From Clostridiales bacterium (GTDB taxonomy: Bacteria > Bacillota_A > Clostridia > Tissierellales > Sedimentibacteraceae), in assembly GCA_003514865.1 (NCBI GenBank), contig DOON01000288.1:29351-38797 (forward strand): a stretch of DNA of 9,447 bases, in the 5' to 3' direction. Positions within the stretch are counted from its first letter, which is position 1. Each line of letters starts with the position of its first letter. Shown piece after piece: positions 1 to 7,408 of the stretch. The position numbers and the translations under genes are program-made. The notes under the pieces are model-generated. The model saw nothing but the letters and a program-made list of their open reading frames with translations, searched no databases and was not told the origin of the DNA.

Positions 1-1
1 T

Positions 2-622
2 CAGAATGCAATTCCTCTGCATGGATTTGAAGACTTTCACCCTCATTATCAGATGATAAAGGCATTTGTAAGAGCGGTTCCGGATGCTGAAATAGACAGA
101 GAAAAGATGATGATTATTTCACCTGATGAAGGCGGAATGTCAAGATGTATCTATTATTCTTCCGTGATGGAGCTGGATTTGGGAATGTTCTATAAAAGAA
201 GAGACTATTCCGTTATAGTAAACGGGAAAAATCCTGTGGTAAGCCATGAATTCCTGGGGGACAATGTTGAAGGAAAAGATGTAATCGTAGTTGATGATAT
301 GATTGCTTCAGGCGATTCAATGATAGATGTTGCCAGAAAGCTTAAGGAAAGAAAGGCCAGAAATGTATATGTATTTTCATCTTTTGGTCTGTTTACAGAG
401 GGATTTGAAAAATTTGATAAAGCATATGCAGATGGCACAATAGCAAAGATATTCACTACAAACATGATTTACAGAAAGCCTGAGTTATTGCAAAAACCTT
501 GGTATGCAGAGGTTGATATGTCAAAATACATTGCTAATATAATTGACACATTGAATTATGACGGATCGTTGAGTGAATTGCTGGATCCTGTTCAAAAAAT
601 TGAAAAGCTTCTTAAGAAATAA
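2..622 (+). CDS. prs: Ribose-phosphate pyrophosphokinase (PRPP synthetase), long clostridial form, 5'-truncated by window edge
   Basis: Makes PRPP from ribose-5-phosphate and ATP in the cytoplasm, for purine, pyrimidine, histidine and NAD synthesis. The reading frame is open to the left edge, so the ATG at 53 is internal: the 17 codons before it (ending HPHYQ) continue the same protein. Visible are SPDEGGMSR (nt 119-145), matching the family's SPDxGG segment, a following YKRR that matches the usual KRR, and a PRPP-binding loop VDDMIASGDS (nt 290-319). That loop differs from the common DDxxxTGGT/DTAGT form. About 206 codons are present. Known long-form clostridial PRPP synthetases are near 380 residues, so roughly the C-terminal half is here. 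A hairpin terminator lies 55 bp downstream. The family is confident; the exact substrate is slightly less so because of the variant loop, and another type I phosphoribosyltransferase-fold protein is the alternative. Confidence 0.85.
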   Translation, partial: QNAIPLHGFEDFHPHYQMIKAFVRAVPDAEIDREKMMIISPDEGGMSRCIYYSSVMELDLGMFYKRRDYSVIVNGKNPVVSHEFLGDNVEGKDVIVVDDMIASGDSMIDVARKLKERKARNVYVFSSFGLFTEGFEKFDKAYADGTIAKIFTTNMIYRKPELLQKPWYAEVDMSKYIANIIDTLNYDGSLSELLDPVQKIEKLLKK

Positions 623-676
623 TTGCAATGACGTAAAGCTATTGTAGTACTGATGATTTTGGTAAGCATAAAATAT

Positions 677-714
677 AGTCATTCTAAAAATCAAATTTTT
701 CAGAATGACTTTTT
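677..714 (+). terminator. Rho-independent terminator of the PRPP synthetase gene
   Basis: AGTCATTCT (677-685) pairs perfectly with AGAATGACT (702-710). The stem extends inward as five A:T pairs (686-690 with 696-700) past a single bulged C at 701, leaving a 5-nt loop, and is followed by TTTT (711-714). The stem is low in GC and the T tract short, so termination may be partial. An A-rich stretch just upstream could give weak activity on the other strand. Confidence 0.75.
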
Positions 715-776
715 GTATATTTGCAGCATTCCTATGTGATATAATATTAAGATTGCAGCTTTAAAAAACAAAAAAA

Positions 777-805
777 TTGAAATGATATTAATTATATGTT
801 ATAAT
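777..805 (+). promoter_or_regulatory. Sigma-A promoter for the mreB-like gene
   Basis: A -35 box TTGAAA (777-782, 5 of 6 consensus) and a perfect -10 TATAAT (800-805) are separated by exactly 17 bp, and TG at 797-798 adds an extended -10. Transcription should start near 812, giving a leader of about 70 nt. Two more TATAAT hexamers lie at 740-745 (with TG at 737-738) and 831-836, but neither has a good -35 at the right distance. Confidence 0.8.
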
Positions 806-884
806 TTCTATCATTATTGATATGTGCTTGTATAATTGGGTTAGTAAATTAGCAAAATAATACATGAGAATTACGGAGGATAAA

Positions 885-1916
885 ATGGGTTTCAGAATGG
901 ACATCGGAATTGACCTTGGTACCGCCAGTGTTCTGGTATATATAAAGGGCAAGGGAATAGTTATTAATGAACCTTCTGTTGTTGCAATTGATATAAATAC
1001 TAATAAGATACTCGAGGTCGGTGAAGAGGCAAGAAAGATGCTTGGACGTACACCCGGAAATATTGTCGCCATAAGACCTTTGAGAGACGGTGTTATATCA
1101 GACTTTGACATAACAGAAAAAATGCTTAAATATTTTATAAAAAAGGCTGTTGGGAATTCAATAATCAAGCCAAGAGTAATCATATGCGTTCCCAGCGGAG
1201 TGACAGAAGTAGAAAAAAGGGCAGTGCTTGAAGCGAGTCTGAATGCAGGAGCAAAGAAAACATATCTGATAGAAGAACCGGTTGCTGCTGCTATTGGGGC
1301 AGGCCTTGATATAACAAAGCCTTCCGGCCATATGATTATAGATATGGGTGGAGGAACTACAGACATTGCAGTTATATCTCTGGGCGGAATCGTTGTTAGC
1401 AGGTCTATAAAGGTGGCAGGCGACAAGTGTGACGATGCTATTGTGAGATATGTAAGAAAGAAGTACAATGTAATGATAGGTCTCCGAAGTGCGGAAGAGA
1501 TTAAAATAAATATAGGAACGGCTTTTCCTGAAGAGGAAGAAAAGTTCATAGAAGTAAGGGGAAGGAACCTTGTTACGGGGCTGCCTGTGAACCTTACTAT
1601 ATCATCATCCGATATGCTTGAGGCACTGGAAGAAACCATTACATCCATAGCGGACGCCGTTCATTCAGTACTTGAAAAAACACCGCCGGAACTTGCAGCA
1701 GATATAAGTGAAAAGGGAATTGTAATGACCGGAGGAGGGTGCCTGATTCATGGTTTAGACAAGTTGATTGCTAAAAGAACAGGTCTTGATGTAACCATAG
1801 CTGATGAGGCAATTTCATGTGTCGCAAAGGGAACAGGTCAATCTCTTGAACAAATGGATGCATTGAAAGATGCTCTGATAACAGATAGTATTAAGACGAA
1901 CTACAGTGCGACATAG
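885..1916 (+). CDS. mreB: MreB/Mbl-family rod-shape-determining actin homologue
   Basis: A bacterial actin that polymerises at the membrane and guides the elongation peptidoglycan machinery. With the ATG at 885 the protein is 343 residues, normal for the family. That start is preferred because GGAGG (875-879) sits 5 nt upstream; an in-frame ATG at 864 lacks a ribosome binding site and adds residues the family does not have. ATPase motifs are complete: phosphate-1 DLGTAS (residues 10-15), connect-1 EEPVAAAIGAG (130-140), phosphate-2 DMGGGTTD (153-160) and adenosine motif MTGGG (281-285). The N-terminus (DIGIDLGTA, then KGKGIVINEPSVVA) recalls Mbl as much as MreB, so the paralogue cannot be fixed. 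No mreC or mreD follows; galU does, after an 86-bp gap containing a hairpin. A short tail after residue 325 looks less conserved. Confidence 0.93.
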   Translation: MGFRMDIGIDLGTASVLVYIKGKGIVINEPSVVAIDINTNKILEVGEEARKMLGRTPGNIVAIRPLRDGVISDFDITEKMLKYFIKKAVGNSIIKPRVIICVPSGVTEVEKRAVLEASLNAGAKKTYLIEEPVAAAIGAGLDITKPSGHMIIDMGGGTTDIAVISLGGIVVSRSIKVAGDKCDDAIVRYVRKKYNVMIGLRSAEEIKINIGTAFPEEEEKFIEVRGRNLVTGLPVNLTISSSDMLEALEETITSIADAVHSVLEKTPPELAADISEKGIVMTGGGCLIHGLDKLIAKRTGLDVTIADEAISCVAKGTGQSLEQMDALKDALITDSIKTNYSAT

Positions 1917-1929
1917 CATAATATATACA

Positions 1930-1975
1930 ATATATTCGGATTCTGGCAGATTATTGCCAGAGTCTTTGAATATAT
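1930..1975 (+). terminator. Intercistronic hairpin between mreB and galU (attenuator or processing element)
   Basis: CTGGCA (1943-1948) pairs with TGCCAG (1955-1960). The stem extends outward through A:U, G:C and G:U pairs to 1938/1965. After a 2-nt bulge it continues with ATATATTC-type pairing (1930-1937 with 1968-1975). No proper T run follows the base; only TTT occurs at 1965-1967 after the inner stem. It could be a leaky terminator or an mRNA-stabilising or processing structure that sets galU below mreB. No convincing separate galU promoter is visible in the gap. Confidence 0.45.
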
Positions 1976-2002
1976 GTACAAATAGCAAAACAGAGGTAGG
2001 AT

Positions 2003-2866
2003 ATGAAAATAAAAAAAGCAGTAATACCGGCAGCGGGACTCGGAACAAGATTCCTTCCTGCAACTAAAGCAATACCAAAGGAAATGCTGCCCATAGTAGA
2101 TAAACCTACAATTCAGTACATAGTGGAAGAGGTTATTGCTTCCGGAATAGAGGATGTCCTGATTATTACAGGAAGAAATAAAGGCTCAATAGAAGAACAT
2201 TTTGACAGGGCTGTGGAGCTTGAGGACAATCTGGAAAAAACAAATAAAGAAGAGCTTCTTGAAGAAGTTCGTAAAATTTCAAAAATGATAAACATTCATA
2301 CCGTGAGGCAGAAAAATCCTCTGGGGTTGGGTCATGCTGTCTATTGCGCCAAGTCCTTTGTAGGAGATGAACCATTTGCCGTGCTCCTTGGTGATGATAT
2401 TGTTGATTCGAAGAAACCTTGTCTGAAACAGATGATGGAAATGTATGAAGAATATAAAGCTACAATTCTCGGAGTTCAGCCGGTAGCGTGGGAAAATGTT
2501 AACAAATATGGAATAGTCTCAGGAGATAAAATAAGCGACAGCATATACTCTGTAAAAGATTTGGTTGAAAAGCCTTCCATGGGTAATGCACCAACAAACA
2601 TAGCCATTCTGGGAAGATACATAATTACGCCGACAATATTTGAAATACTGGAGAATACAGGCAGGGGAGTGGGAGGAGAGATTCAGCTTACGGACGCCCT
2701 GAAAGACCTATGTAACATAGAAGATGTATTTGCATATACATTTGAGGGCAGAAGATATGATGTGGGAAGCAAAATAGGATTTCTTGAAGCGACGGTGGAT
2801 TTTGCGCTTAAAAGAGATGAATTAAAAGATGACTTCAGAAAGTATTTAAATAATCTTAATTTATAA
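2003..2866 (+). CDS. galU: UTP--glucose-1-phosphate uridylyltransferase
   Basis: Forms UDP-glucose from glucose-1-phosphate and UTP in the cytoplasm, supplying glycolipid, teichoic-acid or polysaccharide glucosylation. The 287-residue length is typical. Seen in order: nucleotide-binding AAGLGTRFLP (residues 10-19) with K26-E27, the GDD metal/nucleotide motif (130-132), VEKP (188-191), GGEIQLTDA (224-232) and RRYDVGSK (250-257), all characteristic of GalU rather than of dTDP-glucose enzymes. The ATG is preceded by AGAGG (1992-1996) at 6 nt. The phosphoglucomutase gene that supplies its substrate starts only 12 bp downstream, so the two are almost certainly one transcript. Confidence 0.95.
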   Translation: MKIKKAVIPAAGLGTRFLPATKAIPKEMLPIVDKPTIQYIVEEVIASGIEDVLIITGRNKGSIEEHFDRAVELEDNLEKTNKEELLEEVRKISKMINIHTVRQKNPLGLGHAVYCAKSFVGDEPFAVLLGDDIVDSKKPCLKQMMEMYEEYKATILGVQPVAWENVNKYGIVSGDKISDSIYSVKDLVEKPSMGNAPTNIAILGRYIITPTIFEILENTGRGVGGEIQLTDALKDLCNIEDVFAYTFEGRRYDVGSKIGFLEATVDFALKRDELKDDFRKYLNNLNL

Positions 2867-2878
2867 AGGGGGATATTT

Positions 2879-4588
2879 ATGTACAGAGGAAAATATGAAA
2901 TGTGGTTGGACAGTCCATATGTGGAGGAGTCCTTGAAGGAAGAGCTCAGGAGCATTGAAAAAAATGATGCTGAGATTGAAGACAGATTTTTCAGAGAGCT
3001 GGAGTTCGGAACCGGGGGAATGAGAGGAAAAATAGGGGCAGGCTCCAACCGGATGAACATTGTTACCGTTGCAAAGGCAACACAGGGAATTTCGGACTAC
3101 CTGAATGAAAAGTACAAGGATGAAAAAAGCGTTGCCATAGCATATGACTCAAGAAATATGTCAAGTGAGTTTGCGTCAAAGGCAGCAGAAGTATTTGCCG
3201 CAAACGGTATAGGCGTTTATCTGTTTGAAAGTCTAAGACCTACGCCGGAGCTTTCATTTACGGTGAGACATTTTAAATGCAAGGCTGGGGTTGTTATAAC
3301 AGCAAGCCATAATCCTCCGGAATATAACGGCTATAAAGTGTATGACTGCTTTGGGGGGCAGGTAGTTGCCGACGCAGATACAATAATTGAGAAAATAAAC
3401 AAGGTAGCTTTGAAGGATATAAAGACAAGTACAGATGATAAAGACAAAAGGATACATATAATAGGCAGCGACGTTGATGAAATCTATATTGATGAAGTAA
3501 CAAAGCTCAGCCTTAACAGCGATGTTGACAAGGACATAAATATAGTTTATACTCCGTTACACGGAACAGGCAATAAGCTTGTAAGAAAAGCTCTGGACAG
3601 ATTGAATTACAAAAATGTTCATATAGTAAGGGAGCAGGAGGAGCCGGATCCTCAATTTTCAACGATTAAATCACCTAATCCCGAGGAGATAAGCTCGTTT
3701 GAAATAGCAATTAAAAAGGCAGAGGCATTAAAAGCCGATATTATAATAGGAACCGATCCGGACTGCGACAGAGTAGGCCTCGTGGTAAAGGACCATGAAA
3801 ATAAATTTGTGCCGTTAAACGGTAATCAGACTGGTGCCTTGCTTCTGAACTATGTGCTGTCATCTATGAGCATGCAGGGAAAAATTCCGGCAAATGCTGC
3901 AGTTATCAATACAATTGTAACAAGTGAAATAGGCAGGGACATTGCAACCAAGTATAACACAGCAACCTTTGATACACTTACAGGCTTTAAATATATTGCA
4001 GAATTAATGCAGAAATTTGAAGATACAGGGGAATATAGCTTTTTATTCGGATATGAAGAGAGCTATGGGTATCTGGCAGGAACATTTGTGAGAGATAAAG
4101 ATGCGGTAATTGCATCTATGCTCATTTGTGAGATGACTGCATATTATAAGAAAAAAGGGAAAATACTATTAGATATCCTGGATGATATTTACAGTGAACA
4201 CGGATATTATATTGAAGAAACTGCTTCACTGAGCTTTGCCGGAATTGCGGGAATGAACAAGATGAAGGCAATTATGGAAAGCTTCAGGGAAAATAAGCTC
4301 AGTTCACTGGCAGGCAAAAGCATACCTTATGTGTATGATTATAAATTGGGAATTGCTTTGAACTTATCGGATGGCAGTACTGAAAAGCTCGACTATCCCA
4401 AGTCAGATGTCCTGAAGTTTTCGCTTGAAGACGGTTCATGGCTTGTGCTCAGACCATCGGGTACAGAGCCAAAGTTAAAAGTGTATTTTTCAATAAAGGG
4501 AGAAAACAAGGCAGAAGCAATTAATATTTTGGAGAATGCTAAAAAAGAGGTATTAAACTTAATCGATCGTGTACAAGTTAACGCTTAA
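2879..4588 (+). CDS. pgcA: Phosphoglucomutase/phosphomannomutase (alpha-D-phosphohexomutase family)
   Basis: Interconverts glucose-6-phosphate and glucose-1-phosphate, feeding the GalU reaction encoded just upstream. The 569-residue length fits the long Firmicute PgcA type (about 580 in Bacillus). All four family motifs are intact: the phosphoserine loop TASHNP with active Ser143; the Mg-binding DPDCDR (Asp293, Asp295, Asp297); the sugar-specificity loop GYEESYG (391-397), whose EES favours glucose; and the phosphate-binding RPSGTEPK (525-532). The start is supported by AGGGGGA (2867-2873), 5 nt before the ATG and 12 bp after galU. The third gene of the block follows after 31 bp with no hairpin. 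Some activity on mannose or glucosamine phosphates cannot be excluded from sequence. Confidence 0.94.
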   Translation: MYRGKYEMWLDSPYVEESLKEELRSIEKNDAEIEDRFFRELEFGTGGMRGKIGAGSNRMNIVTVAKATQGISDYLNEKYKDEKSVAIAYDSRNMSSEFASKAAEVFAANGIGVYLFESLRPTPELSFTVRHFKCKAGVVITASHNPPEYNGYKVYDCFGGQVVADADTIIEKINKVALKDIKTSTDDKDKRIHIIGSDVDEIYIDEVTKLSLNSDVDKDINIVYTPLHGTGNKLVRKALDRLNYKNVHIVREQEEPDPQFSTIKSPNPEEISSFEIAIKKAEALKADIIIGTDPDCDRVGLVVKDHENKFVPLNGNQTGALLLNYVLSSMSMQGKIPANAAVINTIVTSEIGRDIATKYNTATFDTLTGFKYIAELMQKFEDTGEYSFLFGYEESYGYLAGTFVRDKDAVIASMLICEMTAYYKKKGKILLDILDDIYSEHGYYIEETASLSFAGIAGMNKMKAIMESFRENKLSSLAGKSIPYVYDYKLGIALNLSDGSTEKLDYPKSDVLKFSLEDGSWLVLRPSGTEPKLKVYFSIKGENKAEAINILENAKKEVLNLIDRVQVNA

Positions 4589-4619
4589 TGGTCGAAATCT
4601 GAAATTGGAGGCTGTAAAT

Positions 4620-6095
4620 ATGAAATTAATGAGCAATACAGCCCGCAAAGTTATAGCGGTAGTATTCATTTTTATATTTACATTTAACACACTTGCGTAT
4701 GCAGGTTACAACCCTTCCCGTGAGGAAGTTGAGGATATGATTGATGAGGTTGCTGCTAAAAGAGCAATTCCGTCAGTAATATTGAAGTCCATAGCAAGAG
4801 TGGAATCAGTTTACGAGCATTTTAATTCTGATGGAAGCCCTAAAATAAGCGGCAGCAGCATAGGATTGATGCAGGTAAACAATATACAGGGCGGATATGA
4901 TTCAGGAAAGCTTAAATACGATATTTTATACAACATTGAGGCAGGAGCAGACGTATTGCTTAATAAATGGAGCATGAGCTCATATCAGAGTGTATCATGC
5001 GTGGGAAACATGGATCCTGATGTTTTGGAAAACTGGTATTTTGCTCTTTGGGCATACAATGGATGGGCCCAGAGCAACAATCCGCACATGCTGTCATCCT
5101 ACGGCAAAAGATACACTTACCAGCAGCTTATATATAACATTGCTGAGAAGGAATATGGACAGAAAATCAACAATATAGACATTTCATATCTTCCTCAGTC
5201 CGGAAAACCAAGCAGGTCGCTGGTGGTTCCTACACCATCGTATACAAACAGCGGAAATATCGTTCTTTACGAAAAAGGAGACTATGTCAGAACCGACGGC
5301 GTAAGAAATGAATATCAGTTAAGGGATGTTCCGGCAGGCAGCTATATCCACGAGCTGGGAGTGAATCAGCTGGGTACTATAACTGATGGACCCGTACTTA
5401 AAAACGGCTACTATTGGTACAAAGTTTGTGTGGATGAAAAAAGGGAAGGATGGATTGAGAGGAACTGGCTTTTAAGGACCGGAGATATTGAATATGGAAG
5501 GTATGTGTTTGACGATATAGCATTCCATTGGTCAAGAAAGGTTGTTATGAAGCTTTACAATGATGGTTTAATAAGCGAATCAGCATCATTTTATCCGGAC
5601 AATATAGCTACAAAGGAGGAATTTCTGGTTTTTCTGAGCAAGGCAATTGAGAAAAACGGAAATAAACTCCCGATCGCTGAAGATAGCGTCGATACAGTTT
5701 CAATTGATGAAGGCGTGTTGCCATTTTCGGATGCCGGAAACATACATTCATGGGCAGTGAGCTACATCAATCATGTAAATGCATTAGGCCTTCTGAAGGA
5801 CTACGAGGGCGAGCTTAAGCCTCAGGATAAACTGACGAGAATAGAAGCTTCAAATATAATAGAAAATATATTTGGTGAGAATAAGGCATACGCTAACATT
5901 GATATAAGGACAATATTCTCTGATTTGTCGCAGCTGAATGATGAAGGTGTTAAAGCCGTTAAATCCGTATACACCAATAGCATAATGGCAGGCAAGAGAG
6001 CAGGAAGCTTCTGTCCGGATGAATATCTGACAAGAGCAGAGGCAGCAGCCATAATGGTGAAAATCAATGAAAAGCTAGGAAGCATTACAAATTAA
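4620..6095 (+). CDS. Secreted lytic transglycosylase-like protein with SH3-like domain and three SLH repeats
   Basis: Predicted to cleave peptidoglycan glycan strands outside the cell while bound to the wall. The ATG at 4620 is chosen over an upstream GTG (4569) because GGAGG (4607-4611) lies 8 nt before it and a signal peptide then begins properly. That signal has a basic start, a hydrophobic stretch (residues 11-25), and likely cleavage after AYA (28/29). The mature protein has an SLT-type catalytic domain (about 35-185: RVES with probable catalytic Glu62, GLMQVN at 82-87, WAYNGW at 144-149), an SH3-like region (about 217-288, ending GYYWYKV then EGWI) and three SLH repeats (about 297-343, 368-416, 432-484). 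The SLH core motif is TKEE in repeat 1, TRIE in repeat 2 and TRAE in repeat 3. SLH repeats normally bind pyruvylated secondary wall polymer. Total length is 491 residues. It is probably cotranscribed with galU-pgcA. Confidence 0.88.
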   Translation: MKLMSNTARKVIAVVFIFIFTFNTLAYAGYNPSREEVEDMIDEVAAKRAIPSVILKSIARVESVYEHFNSDGSPKISGSSIGLMQVNNIQGGYDSGKLKYDILYNIEAGADVLLNKWSMSSYQSVSCVGNMDPDVLENWYFALWAYNGWAQSNNPHMLSSYGKRYTYQQLIYNIAEKEYGQKINNIDISYLPQSGKPSRSLVVPTPSYTNSGNIVLYEKGDYVRTDGVRNEYQLRDVPAGSYIHELGVNQLGTITDGPVLKNGYYWYKVCVDEKREGWIERNWLLRTGDIEYGRYVFDDIAFHWSRKVVMKLYNDGLISESASFYPDNIATKEEFLVFLSKAIEKNGNKLPIAEDSVDTVSIDEGVLPFSDAGNIHSWAVSYINHVNALGLLKDYEGELKPQDKLTRIEASNIIENIFGENKAYANIDIRTIFSDLSQLNDEGVKAVKSVYTNSIMAGKRAGSFCPDEYLTRAEAAAIMVKINEKLGSITN

Positions 6096-6105
6096 AATAA
6101 AACAC

Positions 6106-6135
6106 AAAAATACCGGAGATTTTTCCGGTATTTTT
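6106..6135 (+). terminator. Bidirectional rho-independent terminator between convergent genes
   Basis: A perfect 12-bp stem, AAAAATACCGGA (6106-6117) with TCCGGTATTTTT (6124-6135), and a 6-nt loop. The stem carries its own A tract and T tract, so the same hairpin ends the plus-strand transglycosylase gene (stop at 6095) and the minus-strand M23 gene (stop codon at 6143-6141). Confidence 0.93.
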
Positions 6136-6140
6136 GTATG

Positions 6141-7187
6141 TTAAGGAGTACTTGACGTTCTTTCAGGAGCGTTGTGAAATCTTATATCATATATCCGTTC
6201 AAATTCTTTAGTTTCCTTATTGTACACGGTTTGAGACCCGTTTCTGTGCAAAAGCTTAACAATTTTATATACATCAATCCATATTTCAGCCAGAGCTTCT
6301 TTTTGGGATTCATCAAAAATCAGCTGAATACCAAAATGGAGATGAGGAGTGTCAATGTTGTTGGAATTTTCTTTCGTGCTGTAGCCTGTCATCCCAAGAT
6401 ATCCGATGACATCTCCGGCGTATACGATGTCTCCCTCTTTTATGGTCTTAACATATGGGCGGTCCTTGCGCAGGTGGGCATAATAATAATACCTTTTGTT
6501 ATCAAGGCTCCTAATTCCCAGTCTCCATCCACCGTACTGATTCCAGCCTAATGCCTCAACACGCCCCGTTTCAACAGCTACTATGGGAGTGCCCACAGAA
6601 CCTAACAAGTCGTTTCCAAGATGGACTCTTTTAAAACCGTAGCTTCTTGAATTGCCAAAGTCATCATAATGTCCGTAGTTGTAGCCTGCAGCTAGGGGTG
6701 AAAAGACTTTTAATCCGTATTTTTTAACCCATACCTTTTTTTCAGGATCAATTTCATCCTTCACCTGAACTTCATAAGGACCCACAAAATTTCCCAGCAC
6801 AGCTGAATACGCTTCATAGTAATATCCGTAGTGCTTTAAATCCTTTGTAAGCTCCTCGATACTCATGCCGCTTTTCAGCTTGCGTATGAGGTTATCCATG
6901 TCTTCTGAGTTGTATCTCTTGAAATCTCCACCGTACCTGGTACCGAGATACGCCAGTATTTCAACCCAGTTGAGCTTCACATCCTCATCTATACTGTTTA
7001 TATCCGCTTTCAAGGCCTTTTCCATGGCCTCATAGGATACTCTGAAGTCAACCCATTTTATAAAATCCTTTTCACCCTCAACAGATACAGTGGGAGGTTT
7101 GAGCGTAACAAAAACTGCAGCAATTCCTGCAACAGCAAAAATCACGGCAAATATTATCAATGCTTTGTACTTAATTCTTATAATCAT
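6141..7187 (-). CDS. Membrane-anchored M23-family metallopeptidase (LytM/lysostaphin type)
   Basis: Probably a peptidoglycan endopeptidase acting outside the membrane. The start is the ATG at 7187: it puts a clean N-terminal membrane segment (residues 9-29) right after a short basic stretch, with a weak AGG-type ribosome binding site 6 nt upstream. Extension to a TTG at 7286 would add 33 unlikely residues. The 348-residue protein has a tail-like middle (about 40-160, tyrosine-rich around GYYYEAY at 121-127) without a recognised domain, then a full M23 domain. Key residues are HLGND (His189, Asp193), AHL (His238) and HLHFG (His282, His284). By LytM analogy His189, Asp193 and His284 bind zinc and His238 and His282 are catalytic, so the enzyme should be active. 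Some M23 proteins in spore formers act at engulfment; the function here is open. Confidence 0.88.
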   Translation of the reverse strand: MIIRIKYKALIIFAVIFAVAGIAAVFVTLKPPTVSVEGEKDFIKWVDFRVSYEAMEKALKADINSIDEDVKLNWVEILAYLGTRYGGDFKRYNSEDMDNLIRKLKSGMSIEELTKDLKHYGYYYEAYSAVLGNFVGPYEVQVKDEIDPEKKVWVKKYGLKVFSPLAAGYNYGHYDDFGNSRSYGFKRVHLGNDLLGSVGTPIVAVETGRVEALGWNQYGGWRLGIRSLDNKRYYYYAHLRKDRPYVKTIKEGDIVYAGDVIGYLGMTGYSTKENSNNIDTPHLHFGIQLIFDESQKEALAEIWIDVYKIVKLLHRNGSQTVYNKETKEFERIYDIRFHNAPERTSSTP

Positions 7188-7221
7188 ATGCAACCTGCTA
7201 AATAAATTTATTGTGGAACGT

Positions 7222-7262
7222 TCATATAATAAATTTATATGATTTAAAATACCTTTATATGA
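7222..7262 (-). repeat. Triple TCATATAA repeats upstream of the M23 gene
   Basis: On the plus strand TCATATAA (7222-7229) faces TTATATGA (7235-7242) across 5 nt as a perfect inverted repeat, and TTATATGA recurs at 7255-7262, 20 bp further on. Read on the minus strand, TCATATA (7262-7256), 14 bp, then CATATAAA (7241-7234) loosely resembles a SigE-type promoter pair. The last element is about 47 bp before the M23 start codon. The region is very AT-rich, so chance is a real possibility. Confidence 0.35.
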
Positions 7263-7350
7263 GTAATATAAAAAGTGAAAGGGCAATGCCTTGTCATCAA
7301 TCTGACTGGGAAAAATATATCACTAAATATAATTGTAAAATATGAAATTA

Positions 7351-7359
7351 TGTGATAAT
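7351..7359 (+). promoter_or_regulatory. Candidate extended -10 for the walJ-like gene
   Basis: TGTGATAAT provides a TGn plus GATAAT (5 of 6) extended -10, about 50 bp before the chosen start. The best upstream box, TTGTAA (7333-7338), leaves only 15 bp, shorter than ideal. A perfect TATAAT at 7328-7333 has no acceptable -35. Confidence 0.4.
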
Positions 7360-7408
7360 ATTAATTGATTTATTGCGATTAAAGGTACATAGGGAGGACA
7401 AGTATAAG

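Larger units (their letters stand above)
623..884. other. Intergenic region between PRPP synthetase and mreB
   Basis: The 262 bp hold the terminator (677-714), the main mreB promoter (777-805) and an untranslated leader of roughly 70 nt ending in the mreB ribosome binding site. No small ORF with a credible Shine-Dalgarno and no riboswitch-like fold was recognised. The region is extremely AT-rich. Confidence 0.6.

Noticed and set aside
831..836. Second TATAAT just before mreB as a promoter
   Set aside because: No -35-like hexamer lies 16-18 bp upstream and there is no TGn extension; the 777-805 promoter explains expression better.
788..1648. A 286-codon minus-strand open frame opposite mreB
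   Set aside because: It lies antisense to a complete MreB gene, is low-complexity Ser/Ile/Thr-rich, and has no ribosome binding site or recognisable motif; it is a shadow frame.
4569..4619. Longer transglycosylase start at GTG 4569 overlapping pgcA
   Set aside because: It would put 17 extra residues in front of a normal signal peptide, while the ATG at 4620 has an ideal GGAGG at 8 nt.
6174..6551. A 125-codon plus-strand open frame opposite the M23 gene
   Set aside because: It is antisense to the intact M23 active-site domain and has no Shine-Dalgarno or family motif.
7334..7356. Possible WalR box (TGTAAA followed by TGTGAT) before walJ
   Set aside because: The half-sites are 11 nt apart rather than the 5 nt of the known TGTWAH-N5-TGTWAH box, and the second half is imperfect; likely chance in AT-rich DNA.
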